A stretch of DNA of 51,808 bases. Origin: an uncultured Lachnospiraceae bacterium. GTDB lineage: Bacteria; Bacillota; Clostridia; Lachnospirales; Lachnospiraceae. The stretch covers positions 1-51,808 of the forward strand of contig CATKXE010000016.1 of the NCBI GenBank assembly GCA_949840465.1, read 5' to 3'. The notes below the pieces were generated by a model. It saw only the letters and a list, made by a program, of their open reading frames with translations, ran no database searches and was not told where the DNA came from. This document shows, in pieces, positions 8,981-17,717 of the stretch. The translations under genes and the position numbers were made by a program. Position 1 is the stretch's first letter, and each line of letters begins with the position of its first letter.

Positions 8981-9052
8981 CGCTGGTGTTGGAACCTTTG
9001 TAAAATTTGTTCGTTTTCTTCCCTTATTATTTAGAAAAATCTACAGAAAAAA

Positions 9053-9082
9053 TTAAGATTTGCCTGATACAGTATGTATAAC
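9053..9082 (+). promoter_or_regulatory. Possible promoter of the glycosyltransferase gene
   Basis: TTAAGA (9053-9058) and TATAAC (9077-9082) are 18 nt apart in AT-rich sequence. The predicted start near 9089 falls at the left edge of a degenerate copy of the dispersed repeat. Confidence 0.4.
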
Positions 9083-9128
9083 ATAACCGGACGAAGTTCA
9101 TCCGACCCGCAGGGGCATGCGTTACGGA
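9079..9128 (-). repeat. Degenerate copy of the dispersed 63-bp element
   Basis: The stretch with CCGGACGAAGTTCATCCG, then a short G-rich part and GCATGCGTTACGG, follows the same order as the reverse-strand copies at 40301 and 50822 (pyrimidine-flanked GGAC/GTCC hairpin, then TTACGGGATGCCC). It is clearly diverged and lies in the leader of the glycosyltransferase gene. Confidence 0.55.
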
Positions 9129-9191
9129 TATGATAGAGTTAAAGAATCAGTTTGCTGTGCAAATCGGTTACAAAATGAGGGAGGAACGACG

Positions 9192-10286
9192 ATGAAGTAC
9201 ATTACATTTACAGTTCCCTGCTACAATTCGCAGGACTATATGGAACGATGCATTGATTCACTTGTGAAGGGCAAAGAGGATGTGGAGGTTCTGATCATTG
9301 ACGACGGCTCATCGGATAACACGGGAGCGATCGCGGATCGCTATGAGGCGATCTATCCCGGCATCGTGAAGGCGGTCCATCAGGAGAACGGCGGGCACGG
9401 CGCGGGAGTGAATAAGGGGCTGGAGCTGGCACAGGGCCTGTATTACAAGGTGGTAGATTCGGACGACTGGCTGGATGCGGACGCCTATGAAAGCCTGCTT
9501 ACGAAAATTAAGGGATACTATGGCGAAAACGGGCAGGAAAAGACAGAGACGGGGGAAATACGGCCGGAAGGAGGCGATGAGGGAAACTGTATTTCTGGAA
9601 CTGCGCCGGATCTGTTTGTCTGTAACTATATTTATGACCATCTGGAGGAAGGGACTTCCCGCAGGATGCATTACCGGAATGTATTTCCCGCGGACAAAGC
9701 CTGTACATGGAACGAGATCAATCATTTCTATCCGTCCCAGTATCTGATCATGCATGCACTGGTGTATCGGACAGCGGTGTTGCGCGAATCGGGGATCCGC
9801 CTGCCGGAGCACACGTTTTATGTGGATAATCTTTTTGCATACCAGCCGCTTCCATATGTAAAAAGCATCTTTTATATGGATATTGACCTGTATCATTATT
9901 TCCTCGGAAGGGAAGACCAGTCGGTGAACGAGAAAATGCTGATGCGCCGGATCGACCAGCAGATTAAGGTAACGGAGCTTGTGGCGCACTGCATGGATCT
10001 GCAGGAGGTGGCTTCGGAGACTTCCCCGAAGCTGGCGGCGTATATGCGGAGGAACATTTCTATCATGATGGCGATCTCTTCCATCCATTTGCTCCTGATC
10101 CGCTCGGAGGAGGCGGAGAGGAAGAGGGTACTTCTGTGGAAGGGAATCAAATCCACCAACCGCAGGCTGTATTATCAACTGAAATATGGGACGGTCAGCG
10201 GGCTTACCTGCCTGCCGGGGAAGGTCGGCGGGATGGTTACGGTGGGGGGATACCGGATTGCAAAGAAGGTATATCAGTTCCAGTAG
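9192..10286 (+). CDS. Family 2 glycosyltransferase
   Basis: This 364-residue GT-A fold enzyme starts with the typical ITFTVPCYNSQDYMERCIDSL and carries the nucleotide-binding LIIDDGSSDNTG and the metal-binding SDDW. These mark transfer of a sugar from a nucleotide sugar. The C-terminal third is helical and contains no clear membrane anchor. The acceptor is unknown. The following papain-like and flippase-like genes suggest envelope glycolipid or polymer work. ATG at 9192 is chosen because GAGGGAGGAACGACG precedes it. The longer open frame from 9117 runs through the repeat and has no ribosome site. Confidence 0.85.
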   Translation: MKYITFTVPCYNSQDYMERCIDSLVKGKEDVEVLIIDDGSSDNTGAIADRYEAIYPGIVKAVHQENGGHGAGVNKGLELAQGLYYKVVDSDDWLDADAYESLLTKIKGYYGENGQEKTETGEIRPEGGDEGNCISGTAPDLFVCNYIYDHLEEGTSRRMHYRNVFPADKACTWNEINHFYPSQYLIMHALVYRTAVLRESGIRLPEHTFYVDNLFAYQPLPYVKSIFYMDIDLYHYFLGREDQSVNEKMLMRRIDQQIKVTELVAHCMDLQEVASETSPKLAAYMRRNISIMMAISSIHLLLIRSEEAERKRVLLWKGIKSTNRRLYYQLKYGTVSGLTCLPGKVGGMVTVGGYRIAKKVYQFQ

Positions 10287-10377
10287 CGTATACCCAAAGG
10301 GCATCCCGTAATACATGCCCCGCGTGGGGGGCGGGCGGACAGCGTCCGATAAGGTATACCCACAGGGATATCGGATA
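10287..10377 (+). repeat. Dispersed 63-bp element, one unit plus partial second
   Basis: The core TATACCCAAAGGGCATCCCG is followed by TAATACATGCCCC, a GCCCC/GGGGC hairpin, GGAC-AGC-GTCC and CGATAAGGTATACCC, which begins the next unit. It starts directly after the glycosyltransferase stop and fills most of the gap before the next gene. Confidence 0.85.
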
Positions 10378-10421
10378 GTTGCGCAAAAGAGAAATCAAAA
10401 ATGACAGCGAGGGGATATAAA

Positions 10422-10994
10422 TTGACACGAATATACATAGCATTAGTAGACACACCGGGAATTTTTGCATTTTTCATCAGACGCTTTTTAAGACAAAAAT
10501 ATATTCATGTAGTGCTTGCGCTGGATGCGGGACTGGAAGAGGCTTACAGTGTGGGGAGGCGGAATCCTCTGATACCGATCCTGTCTGGATTTGAAAAGGA
10601 GGACAAGAGGAAGATCCTGCGGGCTTTCCCGTCCGCGGATTATATGGTCTGTGAGCTGGAATGCACATTGCAGCAAAAGGAGCAGATCAGAGAGCGGCTC
10701 AGGCAGGATATGAAGCAGCGGTATCGGTATCACTATGCGGTACTCGGACTTCCGTTCATCCTTTTTGGAAAGCCGTTTTATCAGGAAAACCACTATACCT
10801 GTTCTTCCTATATTGCGAGGCTTCTTGCGGAAAACGGAATCCAGATTTCACAAAAGCATTTTTCGCTCGTGACTCCAAGGGACTTTTATGAGTATGAGGG
10901 CAAAAGGATCGTATTTGAGGGCGGCCTGGATGAAATTGTAAATACAGATGCTATGTGGAGGGCACGGAAACCGGAGGCGGCCTATGAGTACTGA
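10422..10994 (+). CDS. YiiX/YaeF-like permuted papain-fold protein
   Basis: This is about 190 residues with the order His then Cys expected of circularly permuted NlpC/P60-like enzymes: H29 in KYIHVVLALD and C127 in HYTCSSYIARLLAENG. Relatives act as amidases or lipid acyltransferases, often at the envelope, but the substrate here is unknown. No signal peptide or membrane helix is clear apart from a hydrophobic N-terminal strand. I chose TTG at 10422 because GAGGGG precedes it by about 8 nt. An in-frame ATG at 10401 has only a weak ribosome site. It overlaps the start of the flippase-like gene by 11 nt, so the two are translationally coupled. Confidence 0.65.
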   Translation: MTRIYIALVDTPGIFAFFIRRFLRQKYIHVVLALDAGLEEAYSVGRRNPLIPILSGFEKEDKRKILRAFPSADYMVCELECTLQQKEQIRERLRQDMKQRYRYHYAVLGLPFILFGKPFYQENHYTCSSYIARLLAENGIQISQKHFSLVTPRDFYEYEGKRIVFEGGLDEIVNTDAMWRARKPEAAYEY

Positions 10995-12021
10995 AAAAAG
11001 GCGGAAGCTCATTAGGAATGCAGGGAATATGGCGCTGTTTCTTGCAATCATGTTCCTGACATTTTATACGGTGCTGCGTGGGCAAGACTGGCACCAGGTT
11101 CGTGCAGCGCTGATGCAGCTGTCATTTCCGTTTCTGATGCTGATGATATTGGCGGCTTTGTTTTTTGTGTGCGCGGAAGGCGGGATGATCTGGTATCTGC
11201 TGCGGGCGGTCAATCCGGACAGCAGCGGGCTGTTCCGCTGTATTTCCTATTCATTTATCGGTTTTTTTTATTCCGGCATTACGCCTTCTTCCACAGGAGG
11301 GCAGCCGGTGCAGCTTTTTTATATGAAGAAAGACGGCAATTCCCTGTCGGACTGCTCTGTGGTATTGATGACGGTGGCGCTTCTTTTTAAATTTGTGCTG
11401 GTGGTTATGGGCGCGGCATTGTTCTTGTTCTGGAGGGCTCCGCTGAAAAGCTGCCTGGAGGAGTATTTTAATCTGTATCTGCTGGGACTCGGAATGCACG
11501 TTATGCTGGTCGCGGCTCTTCTGGCGCTTATGGCGGCGCCGGAGGGGATGCGAAAACTCATTTTCCGGGTTGAGCATTTGCTGACCCGGATGAAGGTCAT
11601 GAAAATATCCGATGGGAGGAAGGAAAAAATCAACGGATTCATTGACGGATACCGGGATGCCGTGCATTTTTTGGCAATGCAGAAGGGGCGGGTGTGCGTG
11701 GCGGCAGGAGTTACACTTCTGCAGAGATGCAGCGTGTTCCTTCTGACCGGGCTGGTGTATTATGGGTTTTCGCAGCACGGAACCAGTCTGGCGGCGGTTC
11801 TTTTTCTACAGGCGTCTGTATCGGTGGCGGTGGATATGCTGCCGCTGCCGGGAGCGCAGGGAGTTACAGAACTGATGTACTGCCATGTGTTTGGCCATGT
11901 ATTTTCGAAAGGATATCTGATGCCGTCCCTGTATGTGACAAGGGGAATCAGTTTTTATTTTTTGCTGGCGGTAAGCCTTCTGGTCACTGTGGTGAACTAT
12001 GTTTGCAGGAGAAGGCGGTAA
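10984..12021 (+). CDS. Lysylphosphatidylglycerol synthase transmembrane (MprF/YbhN flippase-like) protein
   Basis: This 345-residue integral membrane protein has about eight helices and the family landmark SFIGFFYSGITPSSTGGQPVQLFYM. A late DMLPLPGAQGVTELMY loop is also typical of the UPF0104/MprF N-terminal domain. It lacks the C-terminal aminoacyl-transferase domain of full MprF, so it is more likely to flip or help flip a lipid-linked molecule than to lysinylate lipid. ATG at 10984 follows GGAGG by about 6 nt and overlaps the end of the preceding gene. A bidirectional terminator follows. Its partners are presumably the GT2 and papain-like products upstream. Confidence 0.85.
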   Translation: MSTEKRRKLIRNAGNMALFLAIMFLTFYTVLRGQDWHQVRAALMQLSFPFLMLMILAALFFVCAEGGMIWYLLRAVNPDSSGLFRCISYSFIGFFYSGITPSSTGGQPVQLFYMKKDGNSLSDCSVVLMTVALLFKFVLVVMGAALFLFWRAPLKSCLEEYFNLYLLGLGMHVMLVAALLALMAAPEGMRKLIFRVEHLLTRMKVMKISDGRKEKINGFIDGYRDAVHFLAMQKGRVCVAAGVTLLQRCSVFLLTGLVYYGFSQHGTSLAAVLFLQASVSVAVDMLPLPGAQGVTELMYCHVFGHVFSKGYLMPSLYVTRGISFYFLLAVSLLVTVVNYVCRRRR

Positions 12022-12030
12022 ATGTTAAAC

Positions 12031-12078
12031 GGGTCGGATGCGTTTGTTTCAAAGAGCATCCGACCCATTGTGTTTTGC
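12031..12078. terminator. Terminator between flippase-like gene and rubredoxin
   Basis: GGGTCGGATGC (12031-12041) pairs perfectly with GCATCCGACCC (12056-12066), followed by a weak T-rich tail. The two flanking genes converge on it. Confidence 0.7.
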
Positions 12079-12090
12079 GGTTCATGCATT

Positions 12091-12252
12091 TTATTCTTCT
12101 TCTACGAATTCGTCTTTTCCAAGTCCGCAGACCGGGCATACCCAGTCTTCCGGAAGATCCTCAAAAGCTGTGCCCGGCTCGATCCCGTTGTCCGGATCGC
12201 CAACTTCCGGGTCATAAACATATCCGCAAGGTTCGCATACATAACGTTTCAT
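12091..12252 (-). CDS. Rubredoxin
   Basis: This 53-residue one-iron electron carrier shows the two CXXC knuckles ([11 protein letters not shown] and [13 protein letters not shown]) and the acidic, aromatic middle typical of clostridial rubredoxins. It would serve as a cytosolic electron donor, for instance to oxygen or peroxide detoxification enzymes, none of which is adjacent. ATG at 12252 has AGGAGG 8 nt upstream. The longer open frame to 12285 has no ribosome site. It is a single-gene unit. Confidence 0.97.
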   Translation of the reverse strand: MKRYVCEPCGYVYDPEVGDPDNGIEPGTAFEDLPEDWVCPVCGLGKDEFVEEE

Positions 12253-12412
12253 CTCTTTGGCCTCCTGATTTAAATTTTGTAGCAATAACAGTATAACTCA
12301 TTGGAACAGGGTTATGCAAGGCTAAAAATACCGTAAAGTCAGAATTGACTTCTATTTAAGATTCATCAATTCTCTATATCTTGCCTTTTTGCTTTCTTAT
12401 GAATTCAATTTA

Positions 12413-12421
12413 TGTTATACT
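12413..12421 (+). promoter_or_regulatory. Extended -10 promoter of the GH3 gene
   Basis: TATACT at 12416-12421 has TGn immediately upstream (TGT at 12413-12415) in strongly AT-rich sequence. A good -35 is not seen at the right distance. Confidence 0.5.
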
Positions 12422-12530
12422 GCTTTTATGTAGAAAGCTGGTGACAAAATAGCATTATTTCATAGAAGTGCCAGACTTCAAAACCAGAAAGGGATTAAGT
12501 CAGCATAAAAATTTCAACAGGAGGAAGATC

Positions 12531-15032
12531 ATGGAAAGAACAATCAAAAAGAGGCCGTTTTACGGAGCGGAGGTGCAGGAGGAGTCGGCATATGAGGCGC
12601 CCCACCGGGCAGTGTCCAAAAAAGCAGCGGCGGAGGGCATTGTGCTGCTGAAAAACAACAGGCACACGCTTCCGCTGGCCAGGGGAAGCAAGGTGGCGCT
12701 TTACGGGGCTGGAGCGACTCATATGGTGAAGGGCGGCACCGGTTCGGGGGACGTCAACGAGCGGGAGGTTGTCACAATCTATCAGGGGCTGTTGGACGCC
12801 GGATATACGGTGACCAGCAAAGACTGGATTGATGCTTATGACCGCATTTATAAGGATGCGAGGGTTGCATGGCGGGACGACATCATGAAGAGGACGAAGG
12901 AAGATGTAAGCGCCGGAAACCTGGCATTTTTTATGGTATATTCGACGACCCCGTTCTTTACGCCGGACGGCCCGGATGTGACGAAGACGGATGCGGACGC
13001 CGCAATTTATGTGTTAAGCCGTGTGGCGGGCGAGGGCGCGGACCGGTTCAATAAGCAGGGCGATTATTATCTGACAGAACAGGAAAAGAAGAATATCGAC
13101 GATATCTGTAGATTTTATGAGAAGGTGGTGCTTGTCATCAATACGGGCGGACCGGTGGATCTTTCTTTTTTGGATCAGCATGAAAATATTGACAGCATCC
13201 TGCAGCTTTCCCAGCCCGGCATGGAAGGCGGCAATGCGCTTGCAGATGTGGTCAGCGGTAAGCTCGCGCCGGGCGGGAAGCTTACGGACACATGGGCATT
13301 CGAATACGAGGACTATCCCAATGCGAAGACATTTTCCCACCTCAATGGAAATGTGGACAAAGAGAGATATGAGGAGGGAATCTATGTAGGATACCGCTAT
13401 TTTGACTCTTTCCAGAAGCCGGTAAGGTACGGGTTTGGATACGGGCTTTCCTACACGGACTTCCAGATCGAGACTGTCAGGGTCGCGGCTGATACGGACG
13501 TGGAAGTGGAAGTAAAGGTAACGAATACCGGAGCAACATACAGTGGGAAAGAAGTGGTGCAGGTATATGTATCGGCTCCTTTGGGAACACTGGAAAAGGA
13601 ATACCGGAGGCTCTGCGCTTTTGCGAAGACTTCCGCGCTTGCGCCGGGAGAGAGCGAGACACTGAAGATTGGTTTCCCGGCATACAGGATGGCCTCCTAT
13701 GACGACCGGGGCGCAGAATGGATCCTGGAAGAAGGCATTTATGGCGTATGGATCGGCAATTCTCTTGCAGGGAGCAAATTGGAGGCGTTTCTGAACCTTG
13801 CGGAAAAGAAAGTGATTTCCAGGGTGAAAAATATCTGTCCTCTTCTGGAGGAATTACAGGAGATTTCGATTCCGAGGGAAAAGCGGGAAGCGCGCATAGC
13901 CGCGGATATTGAGGCGGGCCGCGGGCAGGGTATCCGGGAGGTCGAAATGGATTTGTCGGGGTTGGAGACGGAAGTAATCGACTATGCGGCGGCCTACGAG
14001 CCGGAGGATGACGATGCTGCCCGGCTTGTCAGGGGGCTGGATGTGGAGCAGCTGATCAGGCTGGCAACGGGCGATCCGGCGAAAGGACAGGGAAGCAATT
14101 TAGGGTCAGCCGGGATTTCGGTGCCGGGTTCCGCCGGGGAGACGAGTACCGCGGCCTGTGAGCAGGGCGTGGCAAATATTGTACTGGCAGACGGCCCGGC
14201 AGGACTGCGGCTGATGCAGAAGTATACGGTGAAGGACGGACAGATTCAGATGCCGCCTTTTGAAGCAAGTTTAGAGCATGGATTTTTTGCGGAGGATTAT
14301 GTATCAGAGGGCACGCCGTATTATCAGTATTGTACCGCCGTTCCGGTGGGGACGCTTCTGGCGCAGAGCTGGGATGAAAAACTGATAGAGGAAGTGGGCG
14401 CTATGATCGCCGAGGAAATGGATCGGTTTGGCGTGACGCTCTGGTTGGCGCCGGGGATGAATATCCACCGGAATCCGCTGTGCGGAAGAAATTTTGAGTA
14501 TTATTCCGAAGATCCGCTGGTAACCGGAAAAATTGCTGCGGCGATGACGAGAGGCGTGCAGAGCGTGCATGGCTGCGGAACCACCATCAAGCATTTTGCA
14601 TGTAATAACCAGGAGGACAACCGGATGGGTTCCGACAGTATCCTTTCTGAACGTGCGCTGCGTGAAATCTATCTCAAAGGTTTTGAGATTGCAATCAGAG
14701 AATCAAAGCCTATGTCCATCATGACCAGCTACAACCTGATCAACGGAATCCATGCCGCCAACTGTTTTGATACCTGTACCGCGGCGGCAAGGCAGGAATG
14801 GGGATTTGACGGGGTGATCATGACGGACTGGACGACTACGGAGAATGGAGAAGACTGCACGGCGTCCGGCTGTATGCGCGCGGGCAACGACATCGTCATG
14901 CCGGGGCAGTTTTCTGACCATGATAATATGAGAAGCGAACTGAAGAAGGGGACTTTGAAGGAGGAAGACCTGCGCAGATGTATTACCAGGCTGGTGCGGG
15001 TGGTCCTGCGGTCAAACTGTTATGAAGATTGA
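12531..15032 (+). CDS. GH3 family beta-glycosidase with permuted domain order
   Basis: This is an 833-residue cytosolic glycosidase, with no signal peptide. The usual GH3 C-terminal alpha/beta domain comes first (residues about 20-290, with GIVLLKNN and GSGDVNE), then a fibronectin-III-like domain (about 310-430, VEVKVTNTG). The catalytic barrel comes last, with the nucleophile at about D766 in GVIMTDW and KHFACNNQE before it. The same reversed order is known in some Ruminococcus and Butyrivibrio beta-glucosidases. It probably hydrolyses beta-glucosides or related oligosaccharides, but the exact sugar is open. CAGGAGGAAGATC precedes the ATG at 12531. The next gene is separated by the repeat array. 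Confidence 0.92.
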   Translation: MERTIKKRPFYGAEVQEESAYEAPHRAVSKKAAAEGIVLLKNNRHTLPLARGSKVALYGAGATHMVKGGTGSGDVNEREVVTIYQGLLDAGYTVTSKDWIDAYDRIYKDARVAWRDDIMKRTKEDVSAGNLAFFMVYSTTPFFTPDGPDVTKTDADAAIYVLSRVAGEGADRFNKQGDYYLTEQEKKNIDDICRFYEKVVLVINTGGPVDLSFLDQHENIDSILQLSQPGMEGGNALADVVSGKLAPGGKLTDTWAFEYEDYPNAKTFSHLNGNVDKERYEEGIYVGYRYFDSFQKPVRYGFGYGLSYTDFQIETVRVAADTDVEVEVKVTNTGATYSGKEVVQVYVSAPLGTLEKEYRRLCAFAKTSALAPGESETLKIGFPAYRMASYDDRGAEWILEEGIYGVWIGNSLAGSKLEAFLNLAEKKVISRVKNICPLLEELQEISIPREKREARIAADIEAGRGQGIREVEMDLSGLETEVIDYAAAYEPEDDDAARLVRGLDVEQLIRLATGDPAKGQGSNLGSAGISVPGSAGETSTAACEQGVANIVLADGPAGLRLMQKYTVKDGQIQMPPFEASLEHGFFAEDYVSEGTPYYQYCTAVPVGTLLAQSWDEKLIEEVGAMIAEEMDRFGVTLWLAPGMNIHRNPLCGRNFEYYSEDPLVTGKIAAAMTRGVQSVHGCGTTIKHFACNNQEDNRMGSDSILSERALREIYLKGFEIAIRESKPMSIMTSYNLINGIHAANCFDTCTAAARQEWGFDGVIMTDWTTTENGEDCTASGCMRAGNDIVMPGQFSDHDNMRSELKKGTLKEEDLRRCITRLVRVVLRSNCYED

Positions 15033-15040
15033 TGTATGAT

Positions 15041-15195
15041 ACGCGTTACGGGATGCGTCCGATAATGTATACCCAAAGGGCATCCCGTAATACATGCCCC
15101 GTGGGCGGGCAGACTGCGTCCGATAATGTATACCCAAAGGGCATCCCGTAATACATGCCCCGTTGGGGCGGGCGGACTGCGTCCGATAATGTATG
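15041..15195 (+). repeat. Dispersed 63-bp element, two tandem units plus edges
   Basis: Units start with GCGTCCGATAATGTATACCC at 15055 and 15116, and a third partial start lies at 15179, giving periods of 61 and 63 bp. The second unit holds GCCCC-GTTG-GGGC and GGAC-TGC-GTCC hairpins. The array fills the gap between the GH3 gene and the MATE gene and ends next to the MATE ribosome site. It can be read without stops in the MATE frame. Confidence 0.93.
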
Positions 15196-15206
15196 GGAGG
15201 ATGAAG

Positions 15207-16550
15207 ATGGGAAGAAAACTGGATTTGATCAATGGAAAACCAGGGCGCTCCATGTTCTTTTTTGCCTTGCCCATGATCATTGGAAATTTATTTCAGCAAT
15301 TTTATAATCTGGCGGATTCCGTTATCGTCGGAAATCTTGTGGGGGAGGATGCCCTGGCTGCGGTCGGGGCATCCTACTCCTTTACGACTGTGTTTATCAT
15401 GGTGGCGATTGGGAGCGGAATGGGGGCTTCGGTTCTGGCGAGCCAGTATCTGGGGGCAAAGAAGTATGGGGAGATGAAGACCGCCATTTATACCTTCTTC
15501 ATTGCCTTTGGTATCCTTAGCATTGTGCTTGCCTTGTTCGGCTTTTTGTGCAATCCTGCAATCCTGCGCGCTTTGAAGACGCCGGAAAATATTTTTCGGG
15601 ACGCGGTGCTGTACCTGCAGATTTATTTTGCGGGGCTGCCGTTTATGTTTATGTATAATATCTTATCGGCCAATTTTAATGCATTGGGAAAATCGCAGAT
15701 TCCACTGATACTCCTGATCTTTTCGTCGGTGCTTAATATCGGGCTGGATCTGTGGATGGTGGCCAAACTGGGGCTGGGCGTGGCGGGCGTTGCCATTGCT
15801 ACGGTGATCGCGCAGGGGGTGTCCTCTGTGATCTCATTCGGGGTATTGATGCGGATCCTGAGGGAGTATCGCACATCTGGCGAAGTGAAGAAATTTGACT
15901 TCACGATGTTTCGCAGCGGTATTCGGATTGCGGTTCCTTCCATGATCCAGCAGTCCATCGTGAGTGTAGGAATGCTGTTGACCCAGTCGGCGGTGAACCG
16001 GTTCGGTTCTTCGGCGGTTGCGGGATATTCTGCCGGGATGCGCCTGGAATCGGTCTGCATTGTGCCCATGATCGCCACCGGAAATGCAATGTCTACTTTC
16101 ACCGCACAGAATCTGGGGGCGCAGAACTCCGGCCGGGTAAAGGAAGGCTACCGGGCGGCATTTCGCATTATCATTGGATTTGGCGCAGGGCTGGCCCTGA
16201 TTTCCCAGCTCTTTTACGGGCCGATTGTGTCCCTGTTCGTCAAAGAGGCAGGTTCGCCGGTGGCATTTGCCACAGGAACAGCGTACTTCCGGTTTGTGGG
16301 ATGGTTCTTTGCGTTTTTGGGCTTTAAGGCGGTTACGGACGGAGTCCTGCGGGGAGCCGGAGATGTGAAGGTGTATATGATCGCGAATCTGGTGAACTTA
16401 AGTGTCCGTGTCTCGGTGGCTCAGCTTGGGTCGCCCATATTCGGGATTCAGGTTATCTGGTATGCGGTGCCGCTGGGATGGGCTGTGAACTTTATGATAT
16501 CCTATCTTTGGTATCGTACGGGGAACTGGAGGAAAAAGAATCTTATATGA
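15207..16550 (+). CDS. MATE family efflux transporter
   Basis: This is a 447-residue integral membrane protein with twelve predicted helices in two homologous halves. The N-terminal FALPMIIGNLFQQFYNLADSVIVGNLVG is a hallmark of the MATE family. It should expel organic cations or drugs using a Na+ or H+ gradient. ATG at 15207 is preferred because GGAGG ends 6 nt before it. The open frame continues upstream through the repeat array (a 27-residue extension starting MYTQRASRN), which is probably not translated. It ends 11 nt before the DMT transporter start, suggesting co-transcription. Confidence 0.93.
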   Translation: MGRKLDLINGKPGRSMFFFALPMIIGNLFQQFYNLADSVIVGNLVGEDALAAVGASYSFTTVFIMVAIGSGMGASVLASQYLGAKKYGEMKTAIYTFFIAFGILSIVLALFGFLCNPAILRALKTPENIFRDAVLYLQIYFAGLPFMFMYNILSANFNALGKSQIPLILLIFSSVLNIGLDLWMVAKLGLGVAGVAIATVIAQGVSSVISFGVLMRILREYRTSGEVKKFDFTMFRSGIRIAVPSMIQQSIVSVGMLLTQSAVNRFGSSAVAGYSAGMRLESVCIVPMIATGNAMSTFTAQNLGAQNSGRVKEGYRAAFRIIIGFGAGLALISQLFYGPIVSLFVKEAGSPVAFATGTAYFRFVGWFFAFLGFKAVTDGVLRGAGDVKVYMIANLVNLSVRVSVAQLGSPIFGIQVIWYAVPLGWAVNFMISYLWYRTGNWRKKNLI

Positions 16551-16561
16551 AGGAGTGTACC

Positions 16562-17599
16562 ATGAATCATAAGTTGCGATATAATTTGTTGCTGATGCTG
16601 GCAGCCCTTATCTGGGGGAGTGCGTTTGTGGCGCAGAGTGTAGGGATGGACTATCTGGAACCTTTTACCTTTAACTCTGTGCGGAGCTTTATGGGCAGCC
16701 TGGTCCTGCTCCCGGTCATTTTTTTCATGGATCGGCAGAAGAAAGCGGGAGAGGGAGATGCAAACAGGCCGGATGGAGACGCCGCGCATCGGGAACTGCC
16801 GGGAAAGAGCAGGGAGAAGAATGCGGTCCGGGAGGCGCCGGAAAAGAACGGGAGGAAGAATGCCGTACAGGATGCGACGGGAAAAGATGCAGACGTACAG
16901 CGGCGCAAAATCCTGCTCACCGGCGGGGTGTGCTGCGGAGTCATCCTGACGGTATCCACCTCCCTGCAGCAGATTGGACTGGTATATACGACTGCGGGAA
17001 AAGCGGGCTTTATTACGGCGCTGTATATTTTGATCGTGCCGCTTCTGGGGCTGTTTCTTGGAAAAAAGGTAGGAGGAAAGACGTGGATTGGCGTGGCTTT
17101 GGCAGTGGCAGGGATGTATCTGCTGTGCATCAAAGAAGGGTTTTCCATTTCCTATGGGGATTTCATGGTGCTTTTGTGCGCGTTTGTATTTTCTTTACAT
17201 ATCCTGACTGTGGATTATTTTTCACCTAAGGTGGACGGGGTCAGGCTGTCCTGCATCCAGTTTTTTGTATGCGGCTGTCTGTGCGCAGTACCCATGATGC
17301 TGTTTGAACGCCCGGAAATCCATCAGATCCTGCAGGCATGGCTGCCGTTGGCTTATGCGGGCGTCCTGTCAAGCGGAGTAGCCTATACGCTGCAGATCAT
17401 TACCCAGAAGCACTTGAACCCGACCGTTGCGTCGCTGCTGATGAGCCTGGAATCTGTATTCGCCGCACTGACCGGATGGCTGATCTTAAAGGAACGGCTC
17501 TCGCCTAAGGAACTGTTGGGGTGCGTGCTTGTATTTGCGGCGATCATATTGGCGCAGCTTCCGGAAAATGGAAGGATAACGGTAAATCAGAAACAATAA
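16562..17599 (+). CDS. DMT superfamily (EamA) transporter with a hydrophilic insert
   Basis: This is a 345-residue membrane protein with ten predicted helices in two EamA repeats, e.g. LLLMLAALIWGSAFVAQ near the start and LMSLESVFAALTGWLILKE near the end. It probably exports a metabolite, but the substrate is unknown. Residues about 57-116, between helices 2 and 3, form a roughly 60-residue charged low-complexity loop with repeated KNAV-type segments. This is longer than usual for the family. ATG at 16562 follows AAGGAG by 6 nt, and that ribosome site overlaps the MATE stop region. It is followed by a strong terminator. Confidence 0.9.
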   Translation: MNHKLRYNLLLMLAALIWGSAFVAQSVGMDYLEPFTFNSVRSFMGSLVLLPVIFFMDRQKKAGEGDANRPDGDAAHRELPGKSREKNAVREAPEKNGRKNAVQDATGKDADVQRRKILLTGGVCCGVILTVSTSLQQIGLVYTTAGKAGFITALYILIVPLLGLFLGKKVGGKTWIGVALAVAGMYLLCIKEGFSISYGDFMVLLCAFVFSLHILTVDYFSPKVDGVRLSCIQFFVCGCLCAVPMMLFERPEIHQILQAWLPLAYAGVLSSGVAYTLQIITQKHLNPTVASLLMSLESVFAALTGWLILKERLSPKELLGCVLVFAAIILAQLPENGRITVNQKQ

Positions 17600-17657
17600 A
17601 AAATCCCCATAAGAATCTGTGAAACATGTTCAAACAAAGATTCTTATGGGGATTTTT
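17599..17657. terminator. Strong bidirectional terminator
   Basis: A perfect 20-bp inverted repeat (left arm 17599-17618, right arm 17638-17657) with A5 and T5 ends separates the convergent DMT transporter and murF genes. Confidence 0.95.
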
Positions 17658-17717
17658 ATACACATACATAAACGCAGCTTCCGCCGGGGGCTCAATATAA
17701 AAGGAAACAATCGTGGT

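Noticed and set aside
9309..10316. Minus-strand 335-codon frame opposite the GT2 gene
   Set aside because: It is antisense to a well supported glycosyltransferase, with arginine/histidine/proline-rich shadow composition and no ribosome site.
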